A stretch of DNA of 42,489 bases from Priapulus caudatus (taxonomy: Eukaryota; Priapulida; Priapulimorpha; Priapulimorphida; Priapulidae): NCBI RefSeq assembly GCF_000485595.1, contig NW_014577320.1, positions 65,231 to 107,719 of the forward strand, written 5' to 3'. The notes beneath the pieces are model-generated. The model did no database searches. It saw only the letters and a list, made by a program, of their open reading frames with translations, and had not been told where the DNA came from. The translations under genes and the position numbers were made by a program. Positions 32,125-39,028 of this stretch are shown here, piece by piece (positions within the stretch are counted from its first letter, which is position 1; each line of letters starts with the position of its first letter).

Positions 32125-33516
32125 TGGTGGTGGTGGTGGGTGAGTCGCGTTGGGTTTTAGTTTGCTTACGCAAGCCCACCTGAGTTTAGCCACTGTGTCG
32201 GGGATTACTTGAGGTGAACGGAATAATGAATAGCATCAATCGAGGATTGACATCAGCATATGTAATTTATATTGTAATTTGTAATTTGCAGATTGGTCGC
32301 AGTGGAAACATACCTGCGGGCACGACGGTGGATGTGGGGATCACCCATCCAACAGAGTTTGACTTCTATCTCTGCAGTCATGCTGGTATACAGGTGAGAA
32401 GTTCAGGATGATTATGCATGTTACCATAGCTTCCATTTCCTTGCTCTTACATGTTTTATATTATCTCGGTTCAGCTGTGTGATGGCTTCAGTTTTTACAT
32501 ATTGAGTACCAACAATGTGTGTAGGGTTGTATGGGAAAAATGCAGCCCGAGTACACACGTGCTAGCTACTGAACAAAATGTTTGATTTAGTGCACTGTAA
32601 ACACATAGCTGCTATAGGCATATCCATCTGCATGACATTCTCTTGTGCTTGATTTCTGTTTGTTACGAATGTGTTTCAGGGAACGAGTAGGCCGTCACAT
32701 TATCACGTGCTGTGGGATGACAACCACTTCTCAGCTGATGAACTGCAGCAGCTCACCTATCAGCTGTGTCACACATACGTGCGCTGCACGCGCAGCGTCT
32801 CCATTCCAGCTCCAGCCTACTACGCCCACCTGGTAGCATTCAGAGCACGATATCACCTTGTGGAGAAGGAGCACGACAGGTGAGCGTGATTCATTGTTTG
32901 TATTTACTCGCTTGGTTCAAATTTGATCATATCGCGGGTGATGTTGTAACATTTGTGGCGCATTTACCATTCGTTTTACTGAGTGCTAACAAACTATGTC
33001 TTTGTGTTATTAGCTCCAAGTATTCGCCAGGATACAGCTCTGAAGATGCATCTGAGTTGTAAGTATTAGTTATTATGTTGTCGCCTATTTGTGTTTTCAT
33101 TGAGTTTCATAACGAAACTAATCTGCTCACCTGTCTACGGATTGCAATGGCGTCTGTCTAACAGACCATTTTATGTGTTCAGGGAAATGTAGTTTTGTAA
33201 GGTAATTGACAGCCGCACGTTTGCAAACTAAAAATGTCCACCATTGTGCAACGAGAAAGGAGACCGACTTGACATAACACTAGTCATTACCGCCTGCAGT
33301 GTAGCTGGCGCCACTTGCTGTGACACGCAACGTTGTCGGTTTTTTTTTTTTTTTTGTCGCTGTAATGTGTCTTGACCTTATTGCTGTATGTGATTTCTGA
33401 CTTGCAGTGGGGAAGGTAGCCATCAGTCGGGAAGCAGTGAGGACCGGACACCGGCATCGATGGCACGTGCCGTGCAGGTGCACGTTGACGCTGGCAAGGT
33501 GATGTACTTTGCCTGA
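11672..33516 (+). CDS. AGO: Argonaute gene, whole coding locus (exons listed separately)
   Basis: The gene encodes an AGO-clade Argonaute, the small-RNA-guided core of the miRNA/siRNA silencing complex, acting mainly in the cytoplasm. All exons from 20083 to 33516 join in frame with GT-AG junctions. Using the first exon at 11672, one duplicated exon and no C-terminal cassette gives 900 aa. From the duplicated exon to the C-terminus the numbering equals human AGO2 plus 41 without indels. Rough domains: Gly/Pro-rich tail 19-60, N ~90-180, L1 ~181-270, PAZ ~271-388, L2 ~389-485, MID ~486-615, PIWI ~616-900. The slicer tetrad is intact: D638 (GADVTH), E678 (RQEIIQ), D710 (FYRDG), H848 (YYAHL). 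The 5'-phosphate pocket residues Y570 and K574 are present. Three regions offer alternative splicing. The AGO identity is certain; the N-terminus is not. Confidence 0.97.
11905..11960. repeat. GT / GTGC microsatellite
   Basis: A (GT)n run passes into (GTGC)n and back to (GT)n, inside the putative first intron. Confidence 0.95.
11961..13570. other. putative AGO intron, CpG-richer patch at 12.5-12.7 kb
   Basis: No exon is recognised. GCGCGCGG and CCGCGG motifs near 12635-12655 make a locally CpG-rich patch. It could be a second promoter for the first exon at 13571, but nothing else supports this. Confidence 0.3.
13571..13661 (+). CDS. AGO: candidate alternative first coding exon 1b of AGO
   Basis: The ATG opens 30 codons ([15 protein letters not shown]... 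ending LRREKD) plus one base before a strong donor G|GTGAGT. As with exon 1a, the phase-1 end creates a Gly codon when joined to 20083, so the two exons could substitute for each other. Its codons look protein-like and contain no low complexity. Splicing 1b straight to 20083 would give a 912-aa protein with one duplicated exon and no C-terminal cassette. It needs 5' RNA ends to confirm. Confidence 0.45.
13662..14756. other. putative AGO intron
   Basis: AT-rich sequence with no recognised exon. Confidence 0.35.
14757..15174. mobile_element. hAT5-like MITE, CAGGGTTCTTGTTAA termini
   Basis: The 15-base terminal inverted repeat CAGGGTTCTTGTTAA is perfect at both ends, and AGTAG is duplicated at the flanks (14752-14756 and 15175-15179). 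The interior carries a GCTAGGGGGGTCCGGGG block typical of dispersed marine-invertebrate repeats. No transposase ORF is present. Confidence 0.8.
15175..15928. other. putative AGO intron
   Basis: No exon, RNA gene or repeat is recognised. Confidence 0.35.
15929..15981. repeat. 22-bp perfect hairpin with a 9-base loop
   Basis: TATCAGAAGTAGATAATAGG (then GA) is followed after nine bases by its exact reverse complement. The termini resemble foldback element 2 (TATCAAGAGTAGATAATAAC). It is probably a collapsed member of that family. The stem is short for a typical animal pre-miRNA but close to shRNA size. Confidence 0.9.
16149..16184 (+). CDS. AGO: candidate 36-nt optional N-terminal exon of AGO
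   Basis: A pyrimidine-rich acceptor (TGCCACCTGCAG) precedes 36 bases that end at ACAG|GTCAGC. Both ends are phase 1 and the length is divisible by three. After a phase-1 first exon it reads [12 protein letters not shown] and again leaves a G. Including or skipping it keeps the frame. The evidence is splice signals and frame only. Confidence 0.4.
16286..16400. repeat. poly-C and CT microsatellite
   Basis: A C run is followed by (CT)n with interspersed CTCG units, about 115 bases, in a putative AGO intron. Confidence 0.95.
16652..17330. mobile_element. TIR element, GGCCCGTTGCCAGAAA termini, 5-bp duplication
   Basis: The left end GGCCCGTTGCCAGAAA and right end TTTCTGGCAACGGGCC are perfect inverted repeats. 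CCTGG is duplicated on each side (16647-16651 and 17331-17335). A sub-terminal inverted TTAAGTTAA-type region follows. This 679-bp copy is uninterrupted and gives the empty-site sequence for the nested copy at 7081-9232 (CATCATAATATGCATAAATT). No transposase is present. Confidence 0.85.
17336..19471. other. putative AGO intron
   Basis: AT-rich, with a (GT)n run at about 19179-19203. A pyrimidine-AG site near 18072 precedes a 43-base open stretch, but its length would break the frame, so I do not call it an exon. Confidence 0.35.
19472..19579 (+). CDS. AGO: candidate 108-nt optional N-terminal exon of AGO
   Basis: The acceptor TTTGTTTTCCAG is followed by 36 codons, phase 1 at both ends, and the donor AAT|GTAAGT. 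Read after a phase-1 exon it encodes (V)[18 protein letters not shown]... and ends TNGEK. The final T changes the junction codon with 20083 from Gly to Cys. The peptide is acidic and aromatic with no homology I recognise; it contains FDYDLV and FDFDRDV, a possible internal repeat. Combined with 36-nt and 1b exons it would extend the tail well beyond typical AGO. Confidence 0.45.
20083..20365 (+). CDS. AGO: AGO exon: Gly/Pro-rich tail and start of N domain
   Basis: The acceptor TCTGTTTTTCAG leads into a collagen-like tail [16 protein letters not shown] (codon for the first G is split), then a Pro-rich stretch, then the N-domain start [18 protein letters not shown] and KCPRRVNR. The donor is AACAG|GTGAGT. 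The tail is probably disordered. KCPRRVNR is invariant in AGO proteins and fixes the frame and the downstream junction (R split as AG+G). Confidence 0.95.
21120..21240 (+). CDS. AGO: AGO exon: N domain
   Basis: The exon begins by completing R and continues [27 protein letters not shown] and RDK, then donor GTGAGA. It aligns with the human AGO2 segment EIVEHMVQ ... LPIGRDK. Length 121 nt; it ends in phase 0. Confidence 0.95.
21445..21962. repeat. tandem repeat, 141-155-bp unit, ~3.5 copies, in an AGO intron
   Basis: Units begin CTTCCGCTCTCTAACTC (starts at 21445, 21591, 21732 and 21887), contain CCCTAATTGACCTAGCGC and ACATCTTGGGGAGAA, and end in TTTGACCTTGACCTTGA. The TGACCT repeats equal nuclear-receptor half-sites by chance or function. 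A CCGCCG run precedes them at 21402. Confidence 0.9.
22037..22218 (+). CDS. AGO: AGO exon: N domain to L1
   Basis: TTTGCAG|ATT opens [16 protein letters not shown] and runs through [16 protein letters not shown] and [12 protein letters not shown]. The donor is GAC|GTAAGT. The T codon is split AC+G with the next exon, as in vertebrate AGO genes where the same junction falls before YTPVGRSFF. Confidence 0.95.
22646..22782 (+). CDS. AGO: AGO exon: L1 linker
   Basis: GGCAG|G opens [20 protein letters not shown] and continues [20 protein letters not shown] to LNID. The donor is G|GTGAGA. L1 leads from the N domain to PAZ. Highly conserved; phase 2 to phase 1. Confidence 0.95.
22982..23116 (+). 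CDS. AGO: AGO exon: start of PAZ
   Basis: GATTGCAG|TG opens [20 protein letters not shown], then [14 protein letters not shown] with donor G|GTAAGT. PAZ binds the 3' end of the guide RNA. Third-position GC here is 26 of 45 codons, useful as a local baseline. Confidence 0.95.
23460..24122. mobile_element. TTAA-flanked MITE in an AGO intron
   Basis: TTAA lies on both sides (23456-23459 and 24123-24126) of a 663-bp element whose ends are inverted repeats of about 130-145 bp (AGGAATAATA ... TTATTATTCCT). TTAA duplication is the hallmark of piggyBac-type transposition, although the terminal bases are not the usual piggyBac ones. No transposase is present. Confidence 0.8.
24192..24279 (+). CDS. 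AGO: AGO exon: PAZ
   Basis: The acceptor TTTTTATAG leads into [20 protein letters not shown] and VTRRPAQTQ. The donor is GAC|GTAAGT. The human PAZ has the same [19 protein letters not shown] core. Confidence 0.95.
24481..24628 (+). CDS. AGO: AGO exon: end of PAZ
   Basis: The acceptor TGGTGCACAG completes T and opens [19 protein letters not shown], then [20 protein letters not shown] and PLE. The donor is GAG|GTAAAT, phase 0. Confidence 0.95.
24629..25079. other. AGO intron
   Basis: No exon or repeat is recognised in this 451-base intron; the open frames within it have no domain. Confidence 0.5.
25080..25199 (+). CDS. AGO: AGO exon: L2 linker with helix-7
   Basis: ACCTTTCAG|GTG opens [20 protein letters not shown], then [20 protein letters not shown]. 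The donor is TTG|GTACGA, with a less usual position 5. The TMI equals human AGO2 T363-M364-I365 on helix-7, which kinks the guide seed. The exon is exactly 40 codons, phase 0 to phase 0, so it can join either following duplicated exon. Confidence 0.97.
25537..25556 (+). promoter_or_regulatory. candidate intronic docking site for exon choice
   Basis: ATGGCAGTACTGTG (25537-25550) is the perfect reverse complement of CACAGTACTGCCAT, which occurs twice before exon B (26427-26440 and 26497-26510). Continuing into TCCTGG adds one G-U pair, one mismatch and four more pairs, for about 20 bp. The site is 294-313 bases before exon A. The CAGTACTG core is a palindrome, so part of the match is automatic; the six flanking bases of the 14-mer are not. 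Confidence 0.55.
25850..25972 (+). CDS. AGO: AGO duplicated exon A (L2 linker), probable mutually exclusive exon
   Basis: ATTTTGTAG|GTT ... CGG|GTGAGT gives 41 codons, phase 0 to phase 0: [41 protein letters not shown]. It aligns without gaps to human AGO2 383-423 and to exon B (26574-26696; 26 of 41 residues identical). At the position of human S387 it has Asn; the Y393 equivalent is kept. Either A or B alone restores the normal AGO length. Using both would add 41 residues but keep the frame, so exclusivity cannot come from frameshift alone. Confidence 0.93.
26131..26164. repeat. GT microsatellite between exons A and B
   Basis: A run of (GT)n of about 33 bases lies in the 601-base intron that separates the two duplicated exons. 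Confidence 0.95.
26420..26443 (+). promoter_or_regulatory. candidate selector repeat 1 upstream of exon B
   Basis: First copy of a 24-base perfect direct repeat (starts GCCAGAGCACAG, ends CTGCCATTGT). Its inner 14 bases, 26427-26440, are perfectly complementary to 25537-25550 in the intron before exon A. Confidence 0.5.
26490..26513 (+). promoter_or_regulatory. candidate selector repeat 2 upstream of exon B
   Basis: Second identical 24-base copy, 70 bases after the first and ending 60 bases before exon B. The same inner 14 bases pair with 25537-25550. Two identical selectors for one exon would raise the chance of pairing. Confidence 0.5.
26574..26696 (+). CDS. AGO: AGO duplicated exon B (L2 linker), probable mutually exclusive exon
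   Basis: CTTCTCATAG|GTG ... AAG|GTTAGT gives 41 codons, phase 0 to phase 0: [41 protein letters not shown]. The equivalent of human S387 is Asp, a permanent negative charge, and the Y393 equivalent is Tyr. ADFN and PPPKLQYGG match what I recall of other invertebrate AGOs, so B may be the more ancestral version. Its donor GTTAGT is weaker than that of exon A (GTGAGT). Both exons have intact splice sites and frames, and DNA differs while protein is conserved, so neither looks like a pseudo-exon. Confidence 0.93.
26697..27414. other. AGO intron
   Basis: A 718-base intron after exon B. No further copy of the duplicated exon is found in it. Confidence 0.6.
27415..27548 (+). CDS. AGO: AGO exon: end of L2 and start of MID
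   Basis: GGATTCCAG|ACA opens [19 protein letters not shown], then [20 protein letters not shown] and REEAL. The donor is CTGAG|GTTAGC. It is the common acceptor exon for exons A and B; its phase-0 start fits both. Confidence 0.95.
27791..27975 (+). CDS. AGO: AGO exon: MID domain, unusually GC-rich at third positions
   Basis: TTGTTCAG|G opens [20 protein letters not shown], then [39 protein letters not shown]. The donor is G|GTACGT. The final Y is human Y529, which stacks on the guide 5' base. By hand count 58 of 61 complete codons end in G or C, against 26 of 45 in the exon at 22982. Its protein is normal. Confidence 0.97.
28006..28332. mobile_element. short TIR element in an AGO intron
   Basis: GGCCACAATTAAAAAAATC and TTGTTTGCCCTCACC at the left face GGTGAGGGCAAACAAACAA and TTTTTATTATGGCC at the right, as inverted repeats of about 40 bases with small differences. 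The interior carries GGCTAGGGGGGTC. No ORF of interest; family not identified. Confidence 0.65.
28400..28960. repeat. dispersed repeat with CGTCCGTC run
   Basis: TTTAGCTCATCTGACG, GTAGAATCGCATGATCG and then CGTCCGTCCGTGCGTCC recall a dispersed repeat common in marine invertebrates. It lies within the 1992-base AGO intron 27976-29967. The boundaries are approximate. Confidence 0.45.
29185..29435. repeat. diverged partial copy of foldback element 2
   Basis: TTCTCATCAAATTTTGGCACCAATA, ACTAATCACT and GTATTGCTGTAAAT match the left arm of element 2 (8230-8380). GGGGTTTAATGTACC.TATTACCTG and CGTTATG match its spacer in inverse orientation. It is an old, partial and rearranged copy. Confidence 0.65.
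29968..30127 (+). CDS. AGO: AGO exon: MID to PIWI
   Basis: TCATTTAG|CT completes A and opens [20 protein letters not shown], then [20 protein letters not shown] and VPSI. The donor is CG|GTAAGC. K of AEVK equals human K533, and QCVQ equals Q545-C546, which bind the guide 5' phosphate. Confidence 0.97.
30376..30547 (+). CDS. AGO: AGO exon: PIWI, catalytic D and E
   Basis: CATTTCAG|T completes R and opens [20 protein letters not shown], then [28 protein letters not shown]. The donor is CAG|GTAAGA. D of GADVTH and E of RQEIIQ equal human D597 and E637, the first and second residues of the slicer tetrad. Confidence 0.97.
30962..31075 (+). CDS. AGO: AGO exon: PIWI, catalytic D
   Basis: TTTTTGCAG|GAT opens [19 protein letters not shown] and continues [16 protein letters not shown]. 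The donor is CAG|GTCAGT. D of FYRDG equals human D669. The reading frame stays open for 134 codons into the following intron (see findings). Confidence 0.97.
31876..32010 (+). CDS. AGO: AGO exon: PIWI
   Basis: GCGTTGCAG|GTT opens [19 protein letters not shown], then [19 protein letters not shown] and CADKREQ. The donor is [26 protein letters not shown] is nearly invariant in AGO proteins. Confidence 0.97.
32032..32126. repeat. GTGC microsatellite in a short AGO intron
   Basis: About 23 units of GTGC start 21 bases after the donor at 32011 and fill a third of the 281-base intron; a short (GGT)n follows. Confidence 0.97.
32292..32393 (+). CDS. AGO: AGO exon: PIWI
   Basis: AATTTGCAG|ATT opens [19 protein letters not shown] and [15 protein letters not shown]. 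The donor is CAG|GTGAGA. Exactly 34 codons, phase 0 to phase 0. Confidence 0.97.
32680..32879 (+). CDS. AGO: AGO exon: PIWI, catalytic H
   Basis: GTGTTTCAG|GGA opens [20 protein letters not shown], then [20 protein letters not shown] and [17 protein letters not shown]. The donor is AG|GTGAGC. H of YYAHLV equals human H807 and completes the slicer tetrad. The last codon is split (AG) at the residue equal to human S824. Confidence 0.97.
33014..33058 (+). CDS. AGO: AGO 45-nt cassette exon before the C-terminal Ser cluster
   Basis: GTTATTAG|C ... GAGTT|GTAAGT. The exon is phase 2 at both ends and a multiple of three, so it can be skipped. Skipping gives [12 protein letters not shown], matching human EHDSAEGSHTSG. 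Inclusion keeps the S824 equivalent (AGC) and inserts [15 protein letters not shown]. The insert has five Ser, two Tyr and three acidic residues and repeats the SSED motif of the normal tail (SSEDRT). Splice sites are good; usage is unknown. Confidence 0.75.
33408..33516 (+). CDS. AGO: AGO last coding exon
   Basis: GACTTGCAG|T leads into [20 protein letters not shown], then [15 protein letters not shown] and TGA. KVMYFA (or RTMYFA in human) is the invariant AGO C-terminus, buried near the active site. Positions equal to human S828, S831 and S834 are Ser and T830 is Gln, so the phosphorylation cluster is largely conserved. Confidence 0.97.
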
Positions 33517-33805
33517 AGTGCTTCAGCCGGCCCCTAGCGACTCCTGCATGGAGCGCAGATATACGATGCGCGGAGAGAGCGTGCGAAATCCATATCTGAC
33601 GACACGGACGGATGAAGCAGCAAGAATTGGTATTGTGACCTGAGTGTTGTGAGTGAGGAATGTGTGTGTGTTATGGTGTGCATTGTTGGTCGACTGCCGT
33701 TTTAAAAATGAAATTTGGCATCTTAATTCCACATGTTGTATATGTATGTGATAGTTTGTGTGTACTGGGTTAGGAGAATGCAATAAACGGGGTTGAAAAC
33801 TGTGG
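33517..33805 (+). other. AGO: AGO 3' UTR with poly(A) signal
   Basis: The sequence after the stop contains AATAAA at 33782-33787, the first canonical signal. Cleavage would fall about 10-25 bases later, giving a UTR of roughly 290 bases. Longer 3' ends are possible. Confidence 0.6.
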
Positions 33806-34940
33806 GATTGCCCGAAACTCCCATATTTTATTCAGTTTCCGAAAGCGAACCCTAACCCCTTTAGCAGTTTTTCACTATTTTTCAATAATCATATATCATG
33901 AGGCCTGTACTTTCTCTCCTTGGCCTTTAGTCTCCTCTCTGGTGCATGTTGGCATTCCTTGTACTCTGGGAGCTCAAATAGGCAAACGTGATATGGTCAA
34001 ACTGTGGTCAGCGTGTCAACGATTTATCTTGCCGAATCCTAACGATCATAGACAATGTGGCAGACTCCCATTCACGACGGATGCACCAAATTCTCTCAAT
34101 GTGCAACCAGTCTACAAATTCAAGAGATGAAATCCAGTGCGATGCAATCCAATCCAATTGCCAATGCATTTAAATCTGTGGAAATCGCTTAGCAGTAAAA
34201 CTGACACACTCTTTTTGACATTCTGAGAGGAGTCAAAGCTGCAAGGTCAAGGTCGGTCAAGGATCGGTAATATAGTTGTTTAGATCTGATCTCTGCAGAA
34301 AAATGGCTGTGAAGAGTTTTAAGTATTTTATTTTATCACATCCTATGATCATGAAGTGCTGTCTTTGACTCTACAATCAAGTTCCGTATCGAAGGCTGTG
34401 ACCTCTACTTGACCTCAAATGTTCCCCACTGTCTTGTAATGGTAATAATGGAGAAGGTATTAATATAAACAGAGACTGATATTATTTTTACTATAAAAGA
34501 TCGGTTGTAAGGATGTCCATGAGACATGAATACTGTGCGCAAAGTGATGTTGAGCGATTATGGGTAGGAATAGATTACTGATGGCACAATGTCTTAGGCC
34601 TGCCATATTACTGTAGTCATTGTGGACCATTTGTTTTAATGTCACGTCGGGATCGCGTATAAGGTGAACAATGCCTGCAGTGCCATCAGAAATATGTAGC
34701 AGATTCTAGACCACTGAAGGTTTTAATAACTCTTTTGACATCGGCATTGCTTAAAGGAGTTTTTTGTGTAGGTGTGTGGAGAGCTGTAGCCAGCTGGTTA
34801 CTTCAATTACCATTCAGGCGTGGCTCTAGCACCTGTGTGTGATCTCGTGTATGAATCATTGTAATGAAGTAATTGCCTAGTTTGTAGTCGATGGCAAGAT
34901 GTTGAAAATTATAATTTTGTGCACGTTAGTGTAATGTATC
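33806..34940. other. downstream intergenic DNA
   Basis: No gene is recognised. A TCAAGGTCAAGGTCGGTCAAGG stretch split near 34240-34263 recalls the TGACCTTGA repeats at 21.6 kb in inverse orientation. Confidence 0.4.
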
Positions 34941-34943
34941 TTG

Positions 34944-34951
34944 TGTGTGTG

Positions 34952-35003
<52 letters not shown>

Positions 35004-35118
35004 TGAGTGTGAGTGTGAGTGTGAGTGTGAGTGTGAGTGTGAGTGTGAGTGTGAGTGTGAGTGTGAGTGTGAGTGTGAGTGTGAGTGTGAGTGCGTGTGC
35101 GTGCATGTGTGTGTGTGT
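34944..35118. repeat. GTGC microsatellite joined to GAGTGT hexamer repeat
   Basis: (GTGC)n up to about 35004 switches abruptly to about 14 units of GAGTGT, then GTGCGT and GT units. The long open frames across it are simple-repeat artefacts. Confidence 0.97.
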
Positions 35119-38100
35119 AAATGCGTGCAAGGCTGTCTCGTGGTGGCTTGAGCTTCACGAAACGGTAGCTAACGTGTTTCATGCAGTTAATGTGGGCTGT
35201 TTGCCCAACATTTCCCCACTCCGAACAACCCCCCCCCCCCTATTCCTCAAACCGAACGGATTAGTAATCGTAGTAATCTCGTCTAATCGACGAAAGTAGT
35301 CTCGTCAATAATCAAGCGTGTGAGCGTATCTGCGTCTAAAGAGTTGCATTTCATTGTAAAAATACAGGTATATATATATACAATCCAGTACAGTGTCACT
35401 TGCTAGCTGTGCGAACCCGTAACAAGCCATATTTGCATCGTGAGTGTTCATGATAGGTGACTCTGATCATAGCCAGGTGATAGTTTTCGCCTACCGAACA
35501 ACATACGATAGCAAACTGTATAAATGATGATAAGTAAACGATTATGCACTTTGGAAAACTTGGTGGACACTGCATCGTTGTCAGTCGTATTTAAACGGTT
35601 TGTAGAGACAGGAAAGGTGGATAAAGCGAGTTCTGCTCAGCGAGCTCTGCAGTGAAGAGCTAGGGCTGTCAGTGCATGTGTGTTTGGTAGCCAGATGGTG
35701 TCTCCGTTCCTCGATGCATTGCACTTTTCGAGATGCGTCTCAGGCTTGTGGGAGTGCGGACCGCCTCACGAGCTTCTAGGTAACATTGTTACATATCATG
35801 CCTCGATCGCCACCTGCTCTTACCCCACATATCAGTGATAAGATCTGACGATTGTTTTGACAGCAAACGATATTTATACGATAGTTGATGTTTTGGTGGG
35901 TAAAATCACGGCGAATAACTCGTAATAAACCACTAGTTAAGTAGGAAGAATCATAAGACGAACAAGTTTATTGCTAATATAATGTGTCCAGTAACAAGGA
36001 AGTGATATATATTATGTATATGTATACAAGAAGGAATGTGGACGTAGAGCTATCTAGTCTTGGACGCATGCACTGTTCTGCCAGTCCCTGTCTGTATATC
36101 AAGCCAAAAATTAAAATGCATGCAATCGGTGTTTTTTTCAGTCGGAAGTCTGTTGGTGTTAACTTTGTGCTTTCCCACCATTAGGCAACGTTGAAATTGG
36201 CCGAAATTTTCGGAGGTGAATTAGCCATGTAAATCACTTAATCAAATTCAATAAGGCAAGTTATCAATTTTACGAAAAGTGTTACTGTTTTAATTTTGTC
36301 GTCCTTCTAAATTGGCAATAGAGAGAAGCGCATTCACTGCTTGCTATTTATTCCTGTACTAGGAGACTCAAGTTATTGAGTGAAGCATTTAATTAATGGG
36401 CACCGACCAAAAAGGGATAGCTGTGCGTTCCACCTTTGATAAACACCAAGCTGGAAAATATTTCCCATATTTATTGATATAAATTTGCTGATAATTGTAT
36501 AGTTACACGCACTAGCCTATAATATATCATTTTATCATCAACTTTTAACCCCCTCCCAACGAACTTAAGTGCGTACTCTTTTACGTTGTACATGTGCGGT
36601 TTTAATTTGGCTGCCTGTGCGCGCATACTCTATTGCACCCAACTGTAGTTCGCCACATGCGCGGATTCGGGCACGACCAAGCCAGTCATAGCATCTCAAA
36701 GTAACTACAAATGAAGTTTATGTCTCCGATATTGTGCCCTCTATACAAGGTGGATAGCCCCAGTACTGAAGTCCAGTACAGTATAGTACTTGAATGATGT
36801 GCGTGCAGGCTAATTTTTTTAAATAAAGACATAAATAACAGAACATACACTAGGAAAACTAGTTTTCGTTTATTAACAGACTGCTTTAAATTTATAAATT
36901 TCCTAACAACGTAATCACCAGATCATGAAAAATCATTTCAGAGATGTCAGTATTTGCTGATGCGATCGATCATTCACCATTTTATCGAATATTACTGATA
37001 TGTACATCTAATGTGTGCATACAGTCGGTAGGTCTTAGTGATTGGAATATATTTTACACATGATTGTCTGGCGGCATGGTTTGTCTTCAGTGGTTAGTGC
37101 ATATGCCAGAAATGAATGTTTTATCTTGCATAGCATAGTCATGTTTTAGTTTCGTTGTTACAGTCGTTTTAATATTGGTGATGTATACTAGGTCACACAC
37201 TATAACGACAGTTTTTGGTGGCAGATTTTTTTGGGGGTGACAATAATTATAACGTTTCGCTATAGAGTTGTGTAATCATGCTGTAAATAAGGAGGCCACA
37301 AAAATTTGTTGTAGAAGATTTTTTCAGGACCCGTTCATCGTGACGTATATAATTTCACCGTGAGCATGTGGTCACGTTCCGAATTGTCCATACGAAGTAT
37401 GAGAAACGAGCGGGAGAGGTTTGCTTGTCGCCAGTTAGGTGGCGCTGTGTGTTCGTTCCACGTCTATACGCGCGGATAGCGACAAATAACGCGCCGCGAT
37501 GATTTTAGTCGGTAGTGGTGCATTCTACGCGTGATATGTATAGTATACCTGGTCACTCCGTTCTGGTGAATTACACGGGTACTCTGAACATGCAGTACCC
37601 CTGTAAGTTTGCCAGCGGAAACACGTTTGACTTGTGTGTGCCGCTGTGTTAGGAGGAGGTAGACTGTAGTATGCACCCGATGTTATAGCGAGGCTCGAGT
37701 ATGGGCGGACTGTTGGATGAGTAGGCGGAATGCTGCATATCACCTGCGGATGCTGTGTATCGTAGGGATGGAAGGGGGGGGGGTCTCATAGCACCCAGGT
37801 ACTGTATTGTGTGCTTGGACAATAGGAATGTGACCAAATGTTCTCTTTCACATTTATAGCCACTGAGTGCTCGTATATGCCGTTCGGCATATTCCAATGA
37901 AGAGCCGGATATTCATTTCATTGTCAGTTTTTTCAGTATTTTTACATGGCTTAACAGTAATTTGGAACTGGCCAGCTCAGATTGATACGTATACGCATCT
38001 TCTCAGAAACTAGCGTCTCTCCACGAACCATGTAGCTTTTATATTTGCGATTGTCTTGATGTGTTATTCGGGGGCAAAATTATATACGATAGGTTGGATG

Positions 38101-38187
38101 GTGAGCATTCCTTCCTTATTAAAAATAGCTCGTTACAACGTGAAATACTGAAATACGTTAAACACACACGCACGCGCACACGCGTAT

Positions 38188-38188
<1 letters not shown>
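35119..38188. other. intergenic DNA, no gene recognised
   Basis: A CpG-richer patch lies at 37370-37520 (CGCGCGGATAGCG, GCGCCGCG). No exon, RNA or TIR element is recognised. Confidence 0.4.

Positions 38189-38242
<54 letters not shown>
38189..38242. repeat. TA microsatellite
   Basis: About 26 uninterrupted TA units, flanked by CACACGCACGCGCACACG on the left and ACATACACACACA on the right. Confidence 0.97.
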
Positions 38243-38246
<4 letters not shown>

Positions 38247-39028
38247 CACACACAACTGGTAACAATATTGTGCCGTGTAAATTGGATCCGACCAGGATGT
38301 CGCAACTCGTACACAATTATAAATAGTCGAGGCGCCACCTACTGCCCTGGCGGGAAGTCTCGAATGTCCCGACCTCTGTTTGACGTGTTGTTGGTTGAAA
38401 GTAGACGCAATGTTGATCGTAATAAATTAATAAATCGATTGTTCTTATATATTACACAAACACAATCCACATATGAATGTTTACTGCCTTTGGGAAGTGC
38501 GATTGTCCAGGGTTCAGCCTGGTGGCAATCGTCATTTGAGTCCGTCACCGGTATTTTTGATCACACACAAAATTCGTTGAACCTGTTCGTAGTGATATTC
38601 TACTATTCTAACAAAACGTGCCTAAATTAACGAATCTTTTCGTTTGATTCTTTTAGCTTATCCGCGCGCCTATTCCCAGTTGTAATTAGTCCGCCCTTTC
38701 ATTTCATCTCTGTCCACTCAAAACCAATAAAATCAGCAATACGCAGAGGCGGGCGGGGTAGAGTTTGCTATTGATGGCAACAGAATTTACGCAAATATTG
38801 CTATATTTGTTACTGGTTAAAGCGTTAGTTATAGAGCAATATCTATATGATCGATTGTCAAGTGTTGTAAATTTTGTAGCAATATTTCTCGATTATTAGC
38901 AATATAGTTGTAGAACGCAGCGTGCTCTATCGTTTCGTCCTACTTGTTGTGAATTTCCCCCCCATTTTAATCCAGTGTGTTCTCGAATGGAAGCGTGCTG
39001 TGACATTGCCACTATCTGAGTCACATAA
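38243..39028. other. intergenic DNA
   Basis: A GC-box-like GGCGGGCGGGG near 38749 and CCAAT near 38723 are isolated motifs. No gene is recognised. Confidence 0.35.

Noticed and set aside
31750-32193. Open frames of 75-147 codons over the AGO exon at 31876
   Set aside because: They are antisense or frame-shifted shadows of the exon plus the GTGC repeat.
34877-35299. Long open frames of 70-126 codons on both strands (Cys-Val, Glu-Cys or Ser-Val repeats)
   Set aside because: They are translations of the GTGC and GAGTGT microsatellite.
4548-38341. CTCF-like cores TAGATGGCG or TAGGTGGCG near 4550 (+), 6612 (-), 37437 (+) and 38333 (-), forming two convergent pairs
   Set aside because: The degenerate 9-base core is expected about five times in 42 kb on both strands, so four hits are no more than chance.
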